NCBI GenBank assembly: GCA_011322515.1
Contig: DRMS01000269.1
Span: forward strand, 1-9,596
From: Leucothrix mucor
GTDB lineage: Bacteria > Pseudomonadota > Gammaproteobacteria > Thiotrichales > Thiotrichaceae
Direction of reading: 5' to 3'
Length of the DNA: 9,596 bases
Shown here: positions 1-7,531 of the stretch, one piece after another
Layout: each line of letters starts with the position of its first letter
How positions within the stretch are numbered: position 1 is the first letter of the stretch
Made by a program: the position numbers and the translations under genes
The notes under the pieces: model-generated
Databases searched by the model: none
What the model was told of the DNA's origin: nothing
Seen by the model: only the letters and a program-made list of their open reading frames with translations

Positions 1-5
1 AAAAA

Positions 6-82
6 TGGTGGCTACACCGGGATTCGAACCTGGGACCCCATCATTATGAGTGATGTGCTCTAACCAACTGAGCTATGTAGCC
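6..82 (-). tRNA. tRNA-Met (CAT), elongator type
   Basis: The minus strand folds into a full cloverleaf with a perfect 7-bp acceptor stem (GGCTACA/TGTAGCC), discriminator A and an encoded CCA end. The anticodon CAU lies at 46-48 inside the loop CTCATAA. The sequence is almost identical, from memory, to the E. coli elongator tRNA-Met, and it has the elongator-type paired first base rather than the initiator 1-72 mismatch. A T-run begins right after CCA (plus-strand A's at 1-5), which may be the start of a terminator cut by the window edge. The pre-tRNA 5' leader contains a 5-bp hairpin (87-100, CAGCA/TGCTG), a plausible processing feature. Confidence 0.97.
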
Positions 83-109
83 TAATCAGCATGTTTGCTG
101 AGGAACGAG

Positions 110-138
110 AATATATAGATTGTGTGTGTGGCTGTCAA
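110..138 (-). promoter_or_regulatory. sigma-70 promoter for tRNA-Met
   Basis: On the minus strand a perfect -35 TTGACA (133-138) is followed by a 17-bp spacer and a -10 TATATT (110-115). The expected start is near 103, about 20 nt before the mature tRNA. The spacer contains a short (AC)n run. No convincing terminator lies between the ychF stop and this promoter, so read-through from ychF into the tRNA is also possible. Confidence 0.85.
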
Positions 139-154
139 TAGCCTTTCAGTAAAT

Positions 155-1246
155 CTACACATTAAATCTAAAATGTACGACATCGCCTTCTTGGAGAAGG
201 TAATCTTTGCCTTCTAGGCGCCATTTTCCTGCATCCTTTGCGCCTTGTTCACCTTTATTTTCAATGAAGTCATTATAGGCGATAACTTCTGCGCGTATAA
301 AGCCGCGTTCAAAGTCGGTGTGGATGCGTCCTGCGCCGTTGGGGGCAGTTGCGCCTTGATGGACCGTCCATGCGCGCACTTCTTGTACGCCCGCGGTGAA
401 GAAGGTTTGTAGGCTTAATAGGTCGTAGCCTGAGCGAATGACGCGGTTTAGTCCTGGTTCGTCTAAGCCTAGGTCTTCTAGGAATTCATCGCGCTCGTCA
501 TCGTCTAGTTGTGACATTTCTGCTTCCATTTCAGCACATACGGCGACGACTTCGGCTTTTTCTTTTTCTGCGATTGCTTTTACTGCGTCTAGATAAGGAT
601 TGTCTTCAAAGCCGTCTTCTGCAACATTGGCAATAAATAAAATGGGTTTAATTGAAATTAAGTGTAGCTCTTTGACAAGAAGCTTTTCATCATCTGTTAG
701 GTCAAATGAGCGTGCGGAGTGTCCTTCGCCTAGGTGTTCGTAGATGCGTTCATAGAGTGCTAGTTGAGCAATTGCGTCTTTATCGCCTGATCGTGTGGCG
801 CGGGTGACGCGTTTGATTGCTTTTTCTGTTGCATCTAAATCAGCGAGTGCGAGTTCGGTGTTGATGGTTTCAATGTCGGAGCTTGGGTCTATTTTTCCGT
901 CTACATGGACAATGTCGTCATCATTAAAGCAACGTACAACTTGTGCGATGGCATCGGTTTCGCGGATATGTGCTAGGAATTTATTGCCTAGCCCTTCTCC
1001 TTGTGATGCGCCTGCGACTAGCCCTGCAATATCGACAAATTCCATTGTGGTGGGTAGGGTGCGTTTGGGATTGACGATTTTTGCTAGTGCCTCCATGCGT
1101 GGATCGGGAACAGGTACGATGCCGACATTGGGTTCAATGGTGCAAAAGGGATAATTTTCTGCTTGAATGCCTGCTTTGGTGAGTGCATTAAAAAGTGTTG
1201 ATTTACCGACATTGGGTAGACCAACGATGCCGCATTTAAAACCCAT
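155..1246 (-). CDS. ychF: YchF/OLA1-type ribosome-binding ATPase
   Basis: A 363-residue TRAFAC-class P-loop protein, the usual full length for YchF. The G1 motif GLPNVGKST is at 9-17 and the G3 DIAG at 72-75. The G4 position reads NVAE (207-210) instead of NKxD, the signature that makes this family prefer ATP over GTP. The C-terminal part (about 280-363) is the TGS domain and ends in the family-typical HFRFNV. YchF binds the ribosome in the cytosol and is linked to translation and stress responses. The ATG follows the pth stop by 5 bp, and the AAAGGA ribosome-binding site overlaps the pth 3' end, so the two genes are almost certainly co-translated. Linkage of pth and ychF is widespread in bacteria. 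No odd residues were seen. Confidence 0.97.
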   Translation of the reverse strand: MGFKCGIVGLPNVGKSTLFNALTKAGIQAENYPFCTIEPNVGIVPVPDPRMEALAKIVNPKRTLPTTMEFVDIAGLVAGASQGEGLGNKFLAHIRETDAIAQVVRCFNDDDIVHVDGKIDPSSDIETINTELALADLDATEKAIKRVTRATRSGDKDAIAQLALYERIYEHLGEGHSARSFDLTDDEKLLVKELHLISIKPILFIANVAEDGFEDNPYLDAVKAIAEKEKAEVVAVCAEMEAEMSQLDDDERDEFLEDLGLDEPGLNRVIRSGYDLLSLQTFFTAGVQEVRAWTVHQGATAPNGAGRIHTDFERGFIRAEVIAYNDFIENKGEQGAKDAGKWRLEGKDYLLQEGDVVHFRFNV

Positions 1247-1251
1247 AGTAT

Positions 1252-1833
1252 TTAATCCTTTGTATGTAGTCGATTCATTGCTTTTTGCATCTCTCCAGCA
1301 AGAATTAGCTGAGTTTGATCAGCTGCGCTGTCAATGGCGCGTGCTATTTCTATTGCATCATTTTTACTGGGTTGCGATAAGACGTAATCAACTACTTTGT
1401 TGCGATCACCTGGGTGTCCTATTCCTATTCGCAAACGCCAATATTCTTTAGAGAGGTGTGCGTGTAGATCCCGCAAGCCGTTGTGTCCGCCATGCCCACC
1501 TGATAATTTTAAGCGCACTGTGCTAGGCGATAAGTCGAGTTCATCGTGAGCAATGAGAATATTTTCAACGGGTATTTTATAAAATGAGGCGAGTTGCTTT
1601 GCAGCGAGTCCACTTTTATTCATAAAAGTAGTTGGCTTTAGTAGCCAAACGGTGTGACCTTCGATAGTTGTTTTGCTGACTTCACCTGAAAAGCGACTTT
1701 CTAGTTTGAAATTAGCTGAATAGCGTCTTGCAAGTTCATCTACAAACCAAAACCCAGCATTGTGCCGAGTTTTGTCGTATTTGCGGCCTGGATTACCCAA
1801 GCCGACTATCAATTGTATGGCGTTTTTTGCCAT
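1252..1833 (-). CDS. pth: peptidyl-tRNA hydrolase
   Basis: A 193-residue cytosolic esterase that frees tRNA from peptidyl-tRNA dropped by stalled ribosomes. All expected active-site residues are present: N14 in GLGNPG, catalytic H24 in TRHNAG, M71 and N72 in TFMNKSG, D97 in AHDELDL, and N118 in the GGHGGHNGL segment (112-120). Length is normal for the bacterial Pth family. It starts 15 bp after the rplY stop with a modest GTGAG ribosome-binding site, and its end overlaps the ychF ribosome-binding site. The rplY-pth-ychF order is a common gammaproteobacterial translation operon, and the recycling role fits its neighbours. Confidence 0.97.
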   Translation of the reverse strand: MAKNAIQLIVGLGNPGRKYDKTRHNAGFWFVDELARRYSANFKLESRFSGEVSKTTIEGHTVWLLKPTTFMNKSGLAAKQLASFYKIPVENILIAHDELDLSPSTVRLKLSGGHGGHNGLRDLHAHLSKEYWRLRIGIGHPGDRNKVVDYVLSQPSKNDAIEIARAIDSAADQTQLILAGEMQKAMNRLHTKD

Positions 1834-1848
1834 CGGTTTTAACTCACT

Positions 1849-2535
1849 TTAATCCGTATTATCATCGCTATCGGCGTTAACATCAGCAGAGCTTTCTTCG
1901 CTATCAGTGCTTGCAGTGTCGTCTTCTGAGCTTGCAGCGCGAGGTTCGTAGATACTGACGATGGGTAGTGAAGCATTTTCACTTTCATCTTCGCCTTCTC
2001 CGACAATTAGCATCGTCGCTTGAACGCCTTTAGGGAATTTGACTTCAGATAGGTGGATTGACTCATGTAAATCAAGATCTATAATATCAATTTCAATATA
2101 TTCAGGAATATCTTGTGGTAGACATGATATTTCAATTTCATTCATGACGTGGTTGATGATACCGCCCCCCATTTTAACACCTTTTGCAGATTCTTCGTTT
2201 ATGAAGTGCAAGGGTATAGTCACGGTCAGTGTTTCTTTTGCATTTACGCGCAGGAAATCAGCATGCATGATAATTGCTTTGAAAGGATGGCGGTGTAAGT
2301 CGCGTAAAATAACGATTTCTTCTGTGCCTTCGATATTTAAGGTGATTAATGAGGCATAAAAAGATTCTTCCATTAAGTTACGTACCATTTCATTACTTTT
2401 TAAAGTAATAGAAGCAGGTTCGCTATCACCACCATAGACAATTGCTGGTATGAGTGCTTCACGACGTAGGCGGCGGCTCGCTCCTTTCCCTAAATCAGTT
2501 CGTGAAGTAGCGGTCAAACTATAATCGTTTGCCAT
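1849..2535 (-). CDS. rplY: 50S ribosomal protein L25, long CTC/TL5 form
   Basis: A 228-residue protein. Residues 1 to about 95 form the L25 domain that binds 5S rRNA, with a basic GKGASRRLRR patch near residue 20. Residues from about 100 to 190 match the extra beta domain of the CTC/TL5 family, which E. coli L25 (about 94 aa) lacks. The last 35 or so residues form a strongly acidic Asp/Glu/Ser tail that is probably disordered. The ATG is preceded by a good GGAG ribosome-binding site at 7-nt spacing. It is the first gene of the rplY-pth-ychF operon, behind the prs terminator, so a promoter is expected in 2536-2625. I could not pick a convincing one. Confidence 0.95.
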   Translation of the reverse strand: MANDYSLTATSRTDLGKGASRRLRREALIPAIVYGGDSEPASITLKSNEMVRNLMEESFYASLITLNIEGTEEIVILRDLHRHPFKAIIMHADFLRVNAKETLTVTIPLHFINEESAKGVKMGGGIINHVMNEIEISCLPQDIPEYIEIDIIDLDLHESIHLSEVKFPKGVQATMLIVGEGEDESENASLPIVSIYEPRAASSEDDTASTDSEESSADVNADSDDNTD

Positions 2536-2601
2536 GAGTTTTCTCCAAAATAAACGAAACAGTCAAGGGCTAGTGTTTTAGTCTCTTGTGTTTCAATGTC
2601 A

Positions 2602-2625
2602 GTAGTTTCCGCGACCAGAAACTAC
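2602..2625. other. 8-bp perfect hairpin in the rplY leader
   Basis: GTAGTTTC (2602-2609) and GAAACTAC (2618-2625) form an 8-bp stem around an 8-nt loop. It directly abuts the T-tract of the prs terminator and lies 67 nt before the rplY ATG. It has no T-tract of its own in the minus direction. It could be a 3'-end stabiliser of the prs transcript, a regulator-binding palindrome, or a leader structure of rplY. Confidence 0.5.
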
Positions 2626-2649
2626 AAAAAAATCCTCAAAAAAGGATTT
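2626..2649 (-). terminator. Rho-independent terminator of prs
   Basis: On the minus strand AAATCC (2649-2644) and GGATTT (2635-2630) form a 6-bp stem with an 8-nt T-rich loop, running into an unbroken T-tract (A's at 2626-2632 on the plus strand). It begins 8 bp past the prs stop. The stem is AT-rich, so strength may be moderate. Confidence 0.75.
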
Positions 2650-2657
2650 ACGAAATC

Positions 2658-3620
2658 TTAAAATTTTATATCAGCAAATAAGTCACTGAGTGATTCTTCT
2701 CTATTAATGCGTTCAATAGAGGCTGATAGTATTTTAGCAACTGAAATTTGACGTATTTTAATACATTGCCTAGCTTGTTCATTGAGTGGAATGGTGTCGG
2801 TTACGACGAGACTATCAAGACTTGATGTTGATATATTATTAACAGCTGTTCCTGATAAGACAGGGTGTGTGGTGTAGGCGTGAACGGCTATTGCACCCTG
2901 TTCTTTTAGTGCGTTTGCTGCATGGCAAAGTGTGCCTGCGGTGTCTACCATGTCATCAACAATAAGACAGGTTTTTCCCTTTATGTCGCCAATAATGTGC
3001 ATAACAGCAGAGACATTAGGAGCAGGGCGGCGTTTATCAATAATGGCTAGTTCAATATCACCGAGTGCTTTTGCTAGCTCTCTTGCGCGCACTACACCGC
3101 CAGCATCAGGCGAAACCACGCAAGGGTTTTCGTAGCTCTGTGCGGTAATGTCAGCTCCTAATACGCCTGAGGCATAAATATTATCAACGGGTAAGTCGAA
3201 GAAGCCTTGAATTTGCTCAGAGTGAAGTTCAATGGTTAGAATCCTATCAACATGACTTGTTGATAGCATGTCCGAAACAAGTTTTGCTGAAATGGGCATT
3301 CGTCTTGAGCGTACGCGACGATCTTGACGAGCATAACCAAAGTAGGGTATGACTGCTGTAATTCGCGCGGCTGATGCGCGTTGTAATGCATCCACCATAA
3401 TGAGCAATTCCATTAAGTTATCATTGGTAGGTGCACAGGTTGGTTGGATAACAAAGACATCGCTACCACGTACGTTTTCAAGTATTTCTACATGAATCTC
3501 GCCGTCACTGAACTGGGAGACAGTTGCTTTTCCTAAAGGGACACCGATATGGTCGGCAACGGACTGAGCAAGCTGCGGGTTCGCATTACCTGCAAATATC
3601 ATCATCCTTTCATCAGACAC
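2658..3620 (-). CDS. prs: ribose-phosphate pyrophosphokinase (PRPP synthase)
   Basis: A 320-residue class I PRPP synthase that makes PRPP from ribose 5-phosphate and ATP for purine, pyrimidine, His, Trp and NAD synthesis. The ATP-binding RQDRR is at 98-102, the metal-site histidine H133 lies in the HSEQIQGFFD segment, D172 in SPDAGG, catalytic K196 in IDKRRP, and the PRPP loop VDDMVDTAGT at 221-230. The segment usually written DLH reads ELH here, with Glu131 replacing a nearly invariant Asp. The start is GTG at 3618-3620, preceded by a weak GAGAG site. ATG codons at residues 6 and 7 are alternatives, but AAAGG sits too close to them. The N-terminus aligns well with E. coli MPDMKLFAGNA. A terminator-like hairpin lies just upstream. 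Confidence 0.96.
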   Translation of the reverse strand: MSDERMMIFAGNANPQLAQSVADHIGVPLGKATVSQFSDGEIHVEILENVRGSDVFVIQPTCAPTNDNLMELLIMVDALQRASAARITAVIPYFGYARQDRRVRSRRMPISAKLVSDMLSTSHVDRILTIELHSEQIQGFFDLPVDNIYASGVLGADITAQSYENPCVVSPDAGGVVRARELAKALGDIELAIIDKRRPAPNVSAVMHIIGDIKGKTCLIVDDMVDTAGTLCHAANALKEQGAIAVHAYTTHPVLSGTAVNNISTSSLDSLVVTDTIPLNEQARQCIKIRQISVAKILSASIERINREESLSDLFADIKF

Positions 3621-3640
3621 AATCTGCTCTCGCTAAAAGT

Positions 3641-3676
3641 AAAAAAGGAAGCTGAAGATACTATCTAAAGCTTCCT
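3641..3676 (-). terminator. intrinsic terminator or attenuator just upstream of prs
   Basis: On the minus strand an 8-bp stem AGGAAGCT/AGCTTCCT continues through a symmetric 2x2 internal loop into a 4-bp stem with a 3-nt loop, followed by six T's (3646-3641). It is well formed and can end the TPR-lolB-ispE-tRNA-Gln transcript. However, only about 20 nt separate the T-tract from the prs GTG. Any prs promoter probably lies upstream of the hairpin, which would make it part of the prs leader. Confidence 0.8.
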
Positions 3677-3717
3677 AGTGAGGAGTGAGCATTCAATATA
3701 TTCCAAAGCTCTTTCTT

Positions 3718-3767
3718 GTTTTTTCGCTCCCATTCGATCTCAGTCGTAATGGGTAGAATCAAAAAAC
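3718..3767 (-). other. interrupted stem-loop in the prs upstream region
   Basis: A nested inverted repeat. The outer pair GTTTTTT/AAAAAAC (3718-3724, 3761-3767) encloses CCCATT/AATGGG (3729-3734, 3748-3753), which encloses CGA/TCG around the hexaloop TCTCAG (3738-3743). A further small hairpin, GGACT/AGTCC (3783-3805), lies just behind tRNA-Gln. None has a terminator-type T-tract in the minus direction. The whole 3621-3813 stretch carries no gene and looks like a structured leader or spacer. Confidence 0.5.
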
Positions 3768-3813
3768 CTTGTTGTGAGCTTCGGACTTTATTAAATTCTC
3801 AGTCCTAAAATAA

Positions 3814-3888
3814 TGGCTGGGCCGGTAGGGATCGAACCTACGAATGACGGGATCAAAACCCGGTGCCTTACCGCTTGGCGACGGCCCA
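3814..3888 (-). tRNA. tRNA-Gln (TTG)
   Basis: A 75-nt cloverleaf on the minus strand with a perfect 7-bp acceptor stem (TGGGCCG/CGGCCCA), discriminator G and encoded CCA. The anticodon TTG is at 3854-3856 in the loop TTTTGAT. The D and T arms are intact. Position 27-43 at the top of the anticodon stem is a C-U mismatch (CCGGG against CCCGT), where other gammaproteobacterial tRNA-Gln genes usually have C-G. The gene starts 19 bp after the ispE stop with no obvious promoter, so it is probably processed from the ispE transcript. Confidence 0.96.
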
Positions 3889-3907
3889 ATTTTATATAAC
3901 AAACAAA

Positions 3908-4744
3908 CTATAAGTATTTCTCAAGACTTGTTTGCAAAGGTGATTTATTCAATCCTTTTGCTACAAATCCGAACCAGCGAGAAGGTAACTCATTTAGCAC
4001 CTTTTTTGCAACTGTTTTATCTGAAAATTTAGCAAAAATACAACTGCCACTTCCAGTTAAACGTGCTGGCGAATAAGAAGATAACCAATCCAGTGCTTTT
4101 GCAACGTCTGGATGCTTATTTCTTACGACAGGTTCAAAAACATTAGTAACCTGCCCCTCAAGAAAGCGCGCTATTTTGCAGGGTTCGCAATCCCGTGTCA
4201 ATGCCTGATCTGAAAAAATTTCCGCCGTTGATACAAAAACATTGGGATGGACGACTACAAACCAGTTTTCATCAAGAAAAATCGGTTCTAAGACCTCACC
4301 GATACCCTCTGCCCAAGCTGCATAGCCGCGCACAAAGACGGGAACATCCGCACCTAGTTGCAGACCTAGATCGGCTAATGTATCAGTTGTTAAGCGGCAT
4401 CCCCATAGTGTATTCAGTCCGACCAAGGTGGTGGCAGCATCCGAACTACCACCACCAAGACCGCCACCGACTGGGAGTTTTTTTCTGACTCGTATTTCAA
4501 CACCTTGTGATGACTTGGTGTGAGCTTTTAGTAGATTAGCGGCTTGAATGACCAGATCATCTTCAGTTTTTATCGATTTTAGTCCAGATAAGCGCTTTAT
4601 TTGCCCATCATCACGTAGGTTCAGTTCTATTTCATCGCCATAGTCCAAAAACTGAAACACGGTTTGTAAGTGATGATAGCCATCCTCACGCTGTCCTGTG
4701 ATATGTAAAAATAGATTGAGCTTGGCAGGTGCAAGTAACATCAT
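3908..4744 (-). CDS. ispE: 4-diphosphocytidyl-2-C-methyl-D-erythritol kinase
   Basis: A 278-residue GHMP-superfamily kinase that phosphorylates CDP-methylerythritol in the MEP pathway to isoprenoid precursors. Motif 1 is PAKLNLFLH with catalytic K8, the ATP-binding glycine-rich segment PVGGGLGGGSSDAAT lies at 91-105, the catalytic Asp is D133 in GADVPVF, and motif 3 ARLTGSGSC is near the C-terminus. Length matches the family (about 280). The ATG follows the lolB stop by 6 bp. The only purine-rich stretch, GGAAGA, is rather far upstream, so translation is probably coupled to lolB. A second ATG is the next codon. The lolB-ispE-tRNA-Gln order is conserved in Pseudomonas and relatives. Confidence 0.97.
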   Translation of the reverse strand: MMLLAPAKLNLFLHITGQREDGYHHLQTVFQFLDYGDEIELNLRDDGQIKRLSGLKSIKTEDDLVIQAANLLKAHTKSSQGVEIRVRKKLPVGGGLGGGSSDAATTLVGLNTLWGCRLTTDTLADLGLQLGADVPVFVRGYAAWAEGIGEVLEPIFLDENWFVVVHPNVFVSTAEIFSDQALTRDCEPCKIARFLEGQVTNVFEPVVRNKHPDVAKALDWLSSYSPARLTGSGSCIFAKFSDKTVAKKVLNELPSRWFGFVAKGLNKSPLQTSLEKYL

Positions 4745-4750
4745 ATTGTT

Positions 4751-5431
4751 TTATCGGGTCTTCCATTTCTTGGCGACCATATTGACATAAACGGCATCCT
4801 TTTTACGCGTTAGGATGATTTTCTTTGGAAGTGAGTTATAAGCATTGCCTTTGTAACGCTTATATTTGATCACCCAATTGGCTTGGGTAAGTTTTTTTGG
4901 ACGACCCATTGCATCAAGGACAACCTTACCTTTAGGGTATTGTGGCGCAGTAATACCGCGCGCCCAATAGACTAAACCTTCAAGTGGTAGCTCGATATTG
5001 GCTTGTTTTTTTAACAATCGTTCGGCATTGGTGTCTTGGTAGGTTTTGCCATCAGACGCTTTGAGTGTCACTTTTTTATTATTTTGCGTCAGTAACGCAA
5101 CGGTTGCGCCTGTAAATGGATTTTTAATGTTGATAACAGAGTTGTTGCCTTTTTGCGCCCAATTAACGCCAAAGCTCCAGTTATCTGTTTTGTAGCGCAT
5201 TGCTACTTTACCATCCATATTCCAAGATGCCATTCTGGCAAATTGTTGTTGCCGTTTGTGCCATAATGCCTCTTTGCTAGAGACTGTTTTAGTGGGTTTA
5301 GGCGTTGCTTTTACTACTGGCTTAATGCTACTTTGTTGGCTGGTGCAACCACCGAGTAAAAGCGTGCTAAATAACAGGGCTACGCCTATTTTATTAAGGG
5401 TGTATCGGTTTTTTTCTGTTAAAACATTCAT
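4751..5431 (-). CDS. lolB: outer-membrane lipoprotein insertion factor LolB
   Basis: A 226-residue lipoprotein. A basic n-region and hydrophobic stretch lead to the lipobox LGGC with C29 as the acylated residue. The +2 residue is Thr, so no Asp-type inner-membrane retention signal is present. The mature part fits LolB: the WNMDGKVAM strand near 70-78, NPFTG near 104-108, YWARGI near 155-160 and an IKYKRYKG strand late in the fold. LolB accepts lipoproteins from LolA in the periplasm and inserts them in the outer membrane. It lies 33 bp after the TPR gene, with AAAGG as ribosome-binding site, and 6 bp before ispE. A Lys/Thr/Pro-rich linker (about 35-52) follows the lipidation site. Confidence 0.9.
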   Translation of the reverse strand: MNVLTEKNRYTLNKIGVALLFSTLLLGGCTSQQSSIKPVVKATPKPTKTVSSKEALWHKRQQQFARMASWNMDGKVAMRYKTDNWSFGVNWAQKGNNSVINIKNPFTGATVALLTQNNKKVTLKASDGKTYQDTNAERLLKKQANIELPLEGLVYWARGITAPQYPKGKVVLDAMGRPKKLTQANWVIKYKRYKGNAYNSLPKKIILTRKKDAVYVNMVAKKWKTR

Positions 5432-5464
5432 CTATTGACCTTTTTAATCCGTTCTCAACGTTTT

Positions 5465-7195
5465 TTAAGAGTTCCGATTATAGTCAATAATATTCTTTTT
5501 CACCCGTTTTAGTTGGTCATCATTTGGAAATTGTTCAATCATCTCTTTAAAAATAGCGAGTGCTTCTTCTTTATTTCCTTTTTTTGATAGTACTTCAATC
5601 AAGTGGCTAGCGATTTCAGGGTCATTATTTGCTTTATAAGCTTCTTTTAAGTGAGTTTCAGCTTTATCCATTTTTCCTTGTTTGTAATACAACCAACCAA
5701 GGCTATCAATGATCATTGTATCATCAGGTCGGAGTGATAATGCTTTGTTGATTAGTTCTTGTGCTTCATCTAAGCGGTTTGTTTTATTGGCTAGCATATA
5801 GCCTAACGCATTGAGCGTATTGACATCATTTTTATTTTTGCTCAGCACAAAGCGAAAATCAAGCTCTGCCTGTGCAATTTGATTGAGCTCTTGTAGGGCG
5901 ATTGCACGGCTATAGCGGATATCGATATGATTGGGTGTCAAGCTGTCAGCTTCATTAAGAAGATTTACAGCTTCTTTAAATTCGCTTTTGTCTAACAGCA
6001 TTGTCGCTTCAATGATTAGAAATTTTGCTTTGATCTTAGTGATTTTTGTATTGGATACTTTTTGGTGCAACCATTCGCGCGCCATATCCAGCCCATGTTG
6101 CTGTGCTAGTAGCTGTGGAATTCTACCTTGGGCGCTGTCATATAACTCGCCATCTTGTACTTTTTGATATTCATTTAAGGCGGAATCTAGTTCATGCCGT
6201 GACTCATAAATTTCAGCTTGAAAGTGGTGTGCAACACCTTGGTATTTAATAGATTTTAATAATTTAGGTAGGTGTTTTTCTGCTTGAGTATATTCTTGTA
6301 AATCAAGATAGAGAGCAATCAGCGCTTTGCTAATATCAAGGCTATTGGGATATTTTGCATTTAAGCGTAACAATACTGTAGCGGCATCTTCATTACGGTT
6401 ATCCCTAATTAATAAACGCACATACTCTAGCAAGGCAACATCAGTGGTTGATTTTGATTGCATTAAAGGTGATAAAATCTGCATTGCTTCTGATTGGCGC
6501 TCTAATTTATAGAGGATCTTGCTTTGCAATAATAGCGCCTGTTCTTTTGACTCACCTTTGAGCTGCGTTGATAAGGGTTGTACTGCGGCTAAGGCTTCCT
6601 CATAATGGCGCGCTTTAAAGGCTAGTGATGATAAAATGAGTTGGATGTTTGCAGAGATAGGTTCCAGTTTTTGATATTCTTTATACGTTTGATAAACGGA
6701 CTCATGCTGCTTTTCGGAAGCGAGCATTATAGCAATGATTTCTACGCCTTCCTTGCCTTGTTTATCTAGCTGAATTTGTGCTTTATGCAGTTGCTGGGCA
6801 GATTTTTGATGCTCCTTTTGGCGCATGAGCAGTAAAGCAAGGTATTGACGTGCTTCAAGTGATTTAGGTGCTAACTTTAACCAGCGTCGAGCGACTTTGA
6901 TCGCCTTGCTATTTTGTCCAGAGCGAGAGGCAATTTGTGTGGCACGTTTGGCAACGCTGGGATCATCATTTTGCATTGCTACTCTCAGATAATGCTCTAA
7001 AGACAGTTTATCATTGCCCATCTCCCCATATAATTCCCCAGCCATCACATTGTAAAACTGTTCACTAAGAGGGTCTTGAAGTCGGGCTGATGATGGGTTC
7101 AATAGGGATAATGAGTCGTTATTTGAGCAGGATACAGCGTTAAGGGTGACGAGGGCTGTTAGTAAAATTGCTAGGGGATATTTTTTATAATTCAT
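5465..7195 (-). CDS. lbcA: TPR-repeat outer-membrane lipoprotein, LbcA-like
   Basis: A long helical protein (576 residues from this start, 581 from the upstream ATG at 7210) with many TPR repeats. The clearest are three tandem units near the C-terminus, marked by LNALGYMLA, IDSLGWLYYKQGKMDKA and LSKKGNKEEALAIF. The start at 7195 gives a compact lipoprotein signal, MNYKK plus a hydrophobic stretch ending in the lipobox AVSC with Cys as the lipidation site. GAAG lies about 9 nt before it, whereas the 7210 ATG has no visible ribosome-binding site. Position next to lolB-ispE and overall size match P. aeruginosa PA4667 (LbcA), the outer-membrane lipoprotein that binds and activates the periplasmic protease CtpA. 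That role is inferred from synteny and architecture. No ctpA gene lies in this window. Confidence 0.8.
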   Translation of the reverse strand: MNYKKYPLAILLTALVTLNAVSCSNNDSLSLLNPSSARLQDPLSEQFYNVMAGELYGEMGNDKLSLEHYLRVAMQNDDPSVAKRATQIASRSGQNSKAIKVARRWLKLAPKSLEARQYLALLLMRQKEHQKSAQQLHKAQIQLDKQGKEGVEIIAIMLASEKQHESVYQTYKEYQKLEPISANIQLILSSLAFKARHYEEALAAVQPLSTQLKGESKEQALLLQSKILYKLERQSEAMQILSPLMQSKSTTDVALLEYVRLLIRDNRNEDAATVLLRLNAKYPNSLDISKALIALYLDLQEYTQAEKHLPKLLKSIKYQGVAHHFQAEIYESRHELDSALNEYQKVQDGELYDSAQGRIPQLLAQQHGLDMAREWLHQKVSNTKITKIKAKFLIIEATMLLDKSEFKEAVNLLNEADSLTPNHIDIRYSRAIALQELNQIAQAELDFRFVLSKNKNDVNTLNALGYMLANKTNRLDEAQELINKALSLRPDDTMIIDSLGWLYYKQGKMDKAETHLKEAYKANNDPEIASHLIEVLSKKGNKEEALAIFKEMIEQFPNDDQLKRVKKNIIDYNRNS

Positions 7196-7210
7196 ATACA
7201 CACACTTCAT

Positions 7211-7531
7211 ATTGGCTGGAGTTTGAAGATAGAGATACAGTTTGCTTTTTGCTACTAATTTAAGGTGGGTAGTTCTTGCATAGGTTTGCTGAGCTAGCGA
7301 GGCAACGTAATCTACCTACACTTCACTGTCCTAGCTTAAATTGATAGCCTATATTTTTGTTAGGGGTATTTAATTGAAGACTGCATCAAAGCGACACCTA
7401 AGATGGACTAAATCTTCATTTAAGAACAGTATAACTGAACGAAACTGTCTATTTTACAGTTAATTGGTTATCAAATAGACAATCAATCCTCTTGTCGTAA
7501 TAAATACACCGTTTGAATATAGTAGTATAGG
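7211..7531. other. non-coding region upstream of the TPR gene
   Basis: All six frames are broken by stops here and no gene is supported. Weak features are present. GTGGGTAG near 7265 can pair with CTACCTAC near 7312 (one G-U, favouring a plus-strand RNA). A 9-bp inverted repeat lies at 7446-7481. No convincing promoter for the TPR gene was found. In Pseudomonas the divergent neighbour here is hemA, which is absent. Confidence 0.5.
7446..7481. repeat. 9-bp inverted repeat
   Basis: TGTCTATTT (7446-7454) and AAATAGACA (7473-7481) are perfect reverse complements around an 18-nt loop. A second, overlapping hairpin, AACTGT/ACAGTT, uses part of the same left arm, so two alternative foldings exist. 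There is no T-tract after either arm, so a terminator is unlikely. Confidence 0.45.

Noticed and set aside
149..176. Sequence resembling the 24-bp smpB-region motif (TTTAGATTTAATGTG on the minus strand)
   Set aside because: It is the coding end of ychF for the conserved HFRFNV tail, so the likeness is probably chance.
795..1451. Plus-strand open frames opposite ychF and pth
   Set aside because: Antisense shadows of well-supported genes, with no ribosome-binding site or recognisable protein features.
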